DNA from: an uncultured Pirellulaceae bacterium
GTDB taxonomy: Bacteria > Planctomycetota > Planctomycetia > Pirellulales > Pirellulaceae
Assembly (NCBI GenBank): GCA_937941455.1
Contig: CALDHM010000018.1
Span: forward strand, 1 to 45,373
Length of the DNA stretch: 45,373 nucleotides
Reading direction: 5' to 3'
Part shown: positions 42,432 through 45,373 of the stretch, in pieces
Numbering within the stretch: the first letter of the stretch is position 1
Layout: the number at the start of each line of letters is the position of its first letter
Program-made: the position numbers and the translations under genes
Notes under the pieces: model-generated
Databases searched by the model: none
The model's input: the letters and a program-made list of their open reading frames with translations, nothing else
What the model was told of the DNA's origin: nothing

Positions 42432-45083
42432 ATGAAAGCCTTTTCCCTAATTTCAATCCTTCTGGCCTTGTTCATGATGCAACCTGACAGCCGAGCGCAA
42501 GACACGCCTATTCTCGATCGCGAGTTGTTTTTTGGTAATCCTAAAATTTCGTCCGGGCAGTTGAGCCCCGACGGCAAATTGATTTCGTTCATGAAGGCCT
42601 ACAACGGCATCATGAATATCTGGGTGAAGAAATTCGATGAACCGTTCGAACAGGCTCGCCCTTTGACGGATAGCCCACGGCCGCTCTACGGCTACTTTTG
42701 GACGGAGGACGGCAAATACATTTTGTATGTGAAGGACAAGGACGGCGACGAGAACATCAACGTGTATGCGGTTGATCCATACGCGGCACCGCCGGCTGGC
42801 ACTGACGTTCCCGAATCGCGGAACCTTACACCGCTCAATGAGGTGACCGCCCAAATCTTCCACGTCAGCCAGAAAAACCCGGACCTGCTTTGGGTCGGCT
42901 TGAACGACCGAGACAAGGCATGGCATGATTTGTATCAACTTCGCATCTCCACGGGCGAGTTGACCCTTGTATATGAGAATAAGGATCGAATCACCGGCTA
43001 CGATTTCGACTGGGATGACAATTTGCGGCTGTTGAGTCGGACGGATGAAAAGGGGAGCACGACGCTCCTACGCAAAAACGGGGAAACACTTACACCGATC
43101 TACGAGACACTGGTCACCGAATCAGCGGGAGTCCAAGGCTGGGATGCTAAAAATGAGAATTTTTATCTCGTCACGAACAAGGGGGATCTTGACCTCCTGA
43201 CCCTCTACTTGATGAATCCCAATACCTTGGAGATGAAATTGCTGGAGAGCGACCCCGAAGGCCGCGTCGACTTCGGTAGCTTGCGGCTCGATCGAAATAC
43301 ACGAGCGATCATCTCCACTTCCTACACCGATGACCGCGACCGCTACTACTGGAAAGACAAGACTTGGGAGGCAAATTACAAATTTCTGAAGGAAAAATTC
43401 CCTGGCCGCGAGGTCGACTTCGCCAGCTCCACCAACGACTACACGAAGTTCCTTGTCTCTGTTTATGGCGACCGCTATGCGGCTGACGCTTGGTTTTTCA
43501 ATGCGAAGACCAAGGAGTTGATTCATCAGTACACGCCGCGGCCAGAACTCAAAGCCGTCGAGCAGCATCTGGCCCCGATGCAGCCCGTCCGTTATCGCAG
43601 TAGCGACGGTCTGGAGATTCCTGGCTACCTGACAGTGCCAGTCGGAAAAGAAGCCAAGAACTTACCGACCATCATCCTGGTGCACGGTGGTCCCAAAGGC
43701 CCCCGCGACACTTGGGGCTACGATCCGGAATCTCAGTTTTTGGCCAATCGCGGCTATGCGGTGTTGCAGCCGAATTTCCGAGCCAGCGGCGGCTACGGCA
43801 AGGCGTTCATGAACGCCGGCGACTTGCAGTGGGGTAAACTCATGCAGGACGATATCACCTGGGGAGTGAAATATCTTGTCGAACAAGGTGTCGCCGATCC
43901 GCAGCGAGTCGGCATCATGGGAGGGAGCTACGGCGGTTATGCGACGCTCGCCGGACTGGCGTTCACGCCGGACCTCTATGCTTGCGGCGTCGATATCGTT
44001 GGCCCGAGTAACTTGTTTACCCTGCTCGATTCTATCCCAGCCTACTGGGAGGCAGGACGGGCGTTCTTGTACGGCATGACAGGTGACCCCAATACCGAGG
44101 AAGGACGGCAACGGATTCGCGAGGCCAGCCCACTGTTCAGCGCCGACAAGATCAAGAAACCGCTGCTTATCATCCAGGGGGCCAACGATCCGCGCGTGAA
44201 GAAGGCCGAAGCCGATCAAATCGTCATCGCCCTCCGCGATCGAGGCCACTACGTCAGCTATTTGCTGGCCGAAGATGAAGGGCACGGATTCGCCAAACCA
44301 GTCAATCGCATGGCGATGTACGCAGAAGTCGAGCAGTTTCTCGCCCAACAACTCGGCGGACGCTATCAAGCGGAAATGCCCGACGACGTCGCGCAGCGGC
44401 TCGCAGAGTTGCGCGTGGACATCAAAAATTTAACCTACGTTGCGCCGGACAAGGTCAAAGTGGCTGATAAACTGCCGCCCCTCTCCGTCAACCTCGCGGA
44501 GCGGACCGAAAAATGGACCGGGAATCTCGAAATCCAAGGCCGAGAATTACCCTTGCAAATCGAACGCCGCGTCGCCCGCTCAGGTGACGACTGGTTGATC
44601 ATCGACAAGACGAGTTTGCCCTTCGGCCAAGTCCTCGATTCAGGGGCCTACTCGGCGGATTTGCTCCCCCGCTCGCGCGAAATCGAACAGATGGGCCAAA
44701 AAATGGGAATCCAGTACCATCAAGATAAGGTGACCTTCAACGCTGGTGAAAATTCCACCACGGTGGAGTACACCGGTGCTCTGATCTGTGACGGTCCGGG
44801 CCGCGATGCGATGATCGCAGGCTTGCCTCTGACCCAGGGATACGAGATCGTTTTTAAGATGCCAGATGCGAGCAAGGCAAGCGTCGATTCGTACCGGCTC
44901 AAAGTCGTCGGCACCAATGACCTGGACGGAAAGAAATGCCTGCAAGTCGAAATTTCGAACCTCGAAAATGAGGCACAGAAGACGACGCTGTGGATCGACC
45001 AACAGTCTCGCGCCGCTCAGCGCGTCATGCAGGTTCTGCCGGCCATGGCAAATGCGAAAATCACGATCAGTCGCACGGAATAA
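42432..45083 (+). CDS. Exported prolyl oligopeptidase family (S9) peptidase with extra C-terminal domain
   Basis: 883 residues. A signal peptide ends near SRAQD. Residues about 30-400 form a beta-propeller with WD40-like beta strands ([36 protein letters not shown]). The alpha/beta hydrolase domain spans about 405-655 with the nucleophile Ser499 in GGSYGGY, Asp586 in GANDPRV and His618 in EGHGF. About 230 further residues follow (650-883), beta-rich, with [17 protein letters not shown] and [21 protein letters not shown], resembling DUF3108-type domains. Most S9 peptidases end soon after the catalytic His, so this tail is unusual. It probably degrades peptides in the periplasm. A terminator follows. 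Confidence 0.93.
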   Translation: MKAFSLISILLALFMMQPDSRAQDTPILDRELFFGNPKISSGQLSPDGKLISFMKAYNGIMNIWVKKFDEPFEQARPLTDSPRPLYGYFWTEDGKYILYVKDKDGDENINVYAVDPYAAPPAGTDVPESRNLTPLNEVTAQIFHVSQKNPDLLWVGLNDRDKAWHDLYQLRISTGELTLVYENKDRITGYDFDWDDNLRLLSRTDEKGSTTLLRKNGETLTPIYETLVTESAGVQGWDAKNENFYLVTNKGDLDLLTLYLMNPNTLEMKLLESDPEGRVDFGSLRLDRNTRAIISTSYTDDRDRYYWKDKTWEANYKFLKEKFPGREVDFASSTNDYTKFLVSVYGDRYAADAWFFNAKTKELIHQYTPRPELKAVEQHLAPMQPVRYRSSDGLEIPGYLTVPVGKEAKNLPTIILVHGGPKGPRDTWGYDPESQFLANRGYAVLQPNFRASGGYGKAFMNAGDLQWGKLMQDDITWGVKYLVEQGVADPQRVGIMGGSYGGYATLAGLAFTPDLYACGVDIVGPSNLFTLLDSIPAYWEAGRAFLYGMTGDPNTEEGRQRIREASPLFSADKIKKPLLIIQGANDPRVKKAEADQIVIALRDRGHYVSYLLAEDEGHGFAKPVNRMAMYAEVEQFLAQQLGGRYQAEMPDDVAQRLAELRVDIKNLTYVAPDKVKVADKLPPLSVNLAERTEKWTGNLEIQGRELPLQIERRVARSGDDWLIIDKTSLPFGQVLDSGAYSADLLPRSREIEQMGQKMGIQYHQDKVTFNAGENSTTVEYTGALICDGPGRDAMIAGLPLTQGYEIVFKMPDASKASVDSYRLKVVGTNDLDGKKCLQVEISNLENEAQKTTLWIDQQSRAAQRVMQVLPAMANAKITISRTE

Positions 45084-45117
45084 CAGCGAGCGGTTGTAAA
45101 TTTTGCCGACGGAATCT

Positions 45118-45145
45118 AAGCCAACCCTCGCGGTTGGCTTTTTTG
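45118..45145 (+). terminator. Rho-independent terminator after the S9 peptidase
   Basis: AAGCCAACC (45118-45126), loop CTCGC, GGTTGGCTT (45132-45140), then TTTTG. A perfect nine-pair stem followed by a T-run, 35 bases after the stop at 45083. Confidence 0.92.
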
Positions 45146-45163
45146 TTTGCCCAGCGCAGGCAA

Positions 45164-45240
45164 CCACAAAACGAACAAAAAGCAAAACGAACAAAAAACG
45201 GAAAAAAAAGAAAAGAAGAGAAAAAAGACGAAAAAAAGGA
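45164..45240 (+). repeat. A-rich, purine-biased low-complexity tract
   Basis: About 77 bases are almost entirely A and G on the plus strand after a few C. ACAAAACGAACAAAAAGC-like text occurs twice at the start, then AAAAAAAAGAAAAGAAGAGA-like runs. It begins about 20 bases past the terminator. No gene is evident from here to the window end. Confidence 0.8.
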
Positions 45241-45373
45241 CATGCATAGTTTATACGAATTTCTGGCTGGAGACGATGCGAGAGATCGTTTGGGGGCCGG
45301 GTGTCACTGAAGGAAGGGGTGGGAATGCGAGGGCGGATCTGATAATGTTTTGACTTGCGGTTCTGGATCGCTG

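Noticed and set aside
45242-45313. 23-codon frame MHSLYEFLAGDDARD... with GGA upstream
   Set aside because: Too short to support, no homologue recognised; the start resembles membrane reductase subunits by chance only.

Overview
The window looks like a piece of a Planctomycetes chromosome, probably from the Pirellulales side of the phylum. This rests on gene content, not on a marker gene. Indicators are a large Hanks-type kinase with an N-terminal zinc ribbon, a DUF1598-like exported protein, a gingipain-type C25 peptidase, many exported proteins and lipoproteins of unknown function, futalosine-type menaquinone genes, and loose gene spacing with long non-coding gaps. No rRNA, intact tRNA, CRISPR array, prophage or plasmid gene was seen.

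Layout. 1-300: the 5' end of a RAYT-like transposase (minus strand, cut by the window edge) behind a tandemly duplicated 80-bp leader/promoter. 0.4-2 kb: a DUF4430 lipoprotein and an ECF-S-like membrane protein, possibly a vitamin uptake pair. 2-6.8 kb: a membrane Ser/Thr kinase and a HEAT-like exported protein. 7.2-11 kb: a tightly overlapped minus-strand operon, hpt - glycosyltransferase - glycosyltransferase - sua5. 11.3-12 kb: a dense non-coding array built on a GGTGCCAGGCAT core. 12-14.7 kb: an exported protein with two SPOR-like repeats and a CinA-C/PncC amidase. 14.8-20.2 kb: a signalling block with a cytochrome c-like protein, a CBS-pair protein, two universal stress proteins, a globin-coupled histidine kinase and a sigma-54 response regulator. 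20.2-26.3 kb: a membrane protein, a K+/H+ antiporter, the DUF1598-like protein and a lipoprotein. 26.7-31 kb: comB, then a menaquinone run ubiE/menG - ubiX - ubiA - mqnE. 31-39.8 kb: a TPR lipoprotein, a C25 peptidase, small membrane proteins, an M28 peptidase, DUF4254, a membrane EEP phosphatase/nuclease and a YpfJ-type metallopeptidase. 40-45 kb: EVE and FloA genes, then a large S9 peptidase with an extra C-terminal domain and a clean terminator.

Two non-coding themes stand out. First, the GGTGCCA core of the 11.3-12 kb array also occurs, with matching flanks, in the duplicated leader of the RAYT-like gene 11 kb away, which suggests one REP-like family. Second, three intergenic elements of 100-102 bp share terminal inverted repeats (GGCTTTGT...ACAAAGCC) and related interiors, which suggests a small non-autonomous mobile or REP-type family.

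For biology, the 14.8-20.2 kb block reads as one gas/redox stress circuit: a haem sensor kinase beside a sigma-54 activator, with stress proteins and a haem protein as likely outputs. A sigma-54-like site lies just upstream of the cytochrome gene. All assignments come from reading motifs by eye; none were checked against a database.
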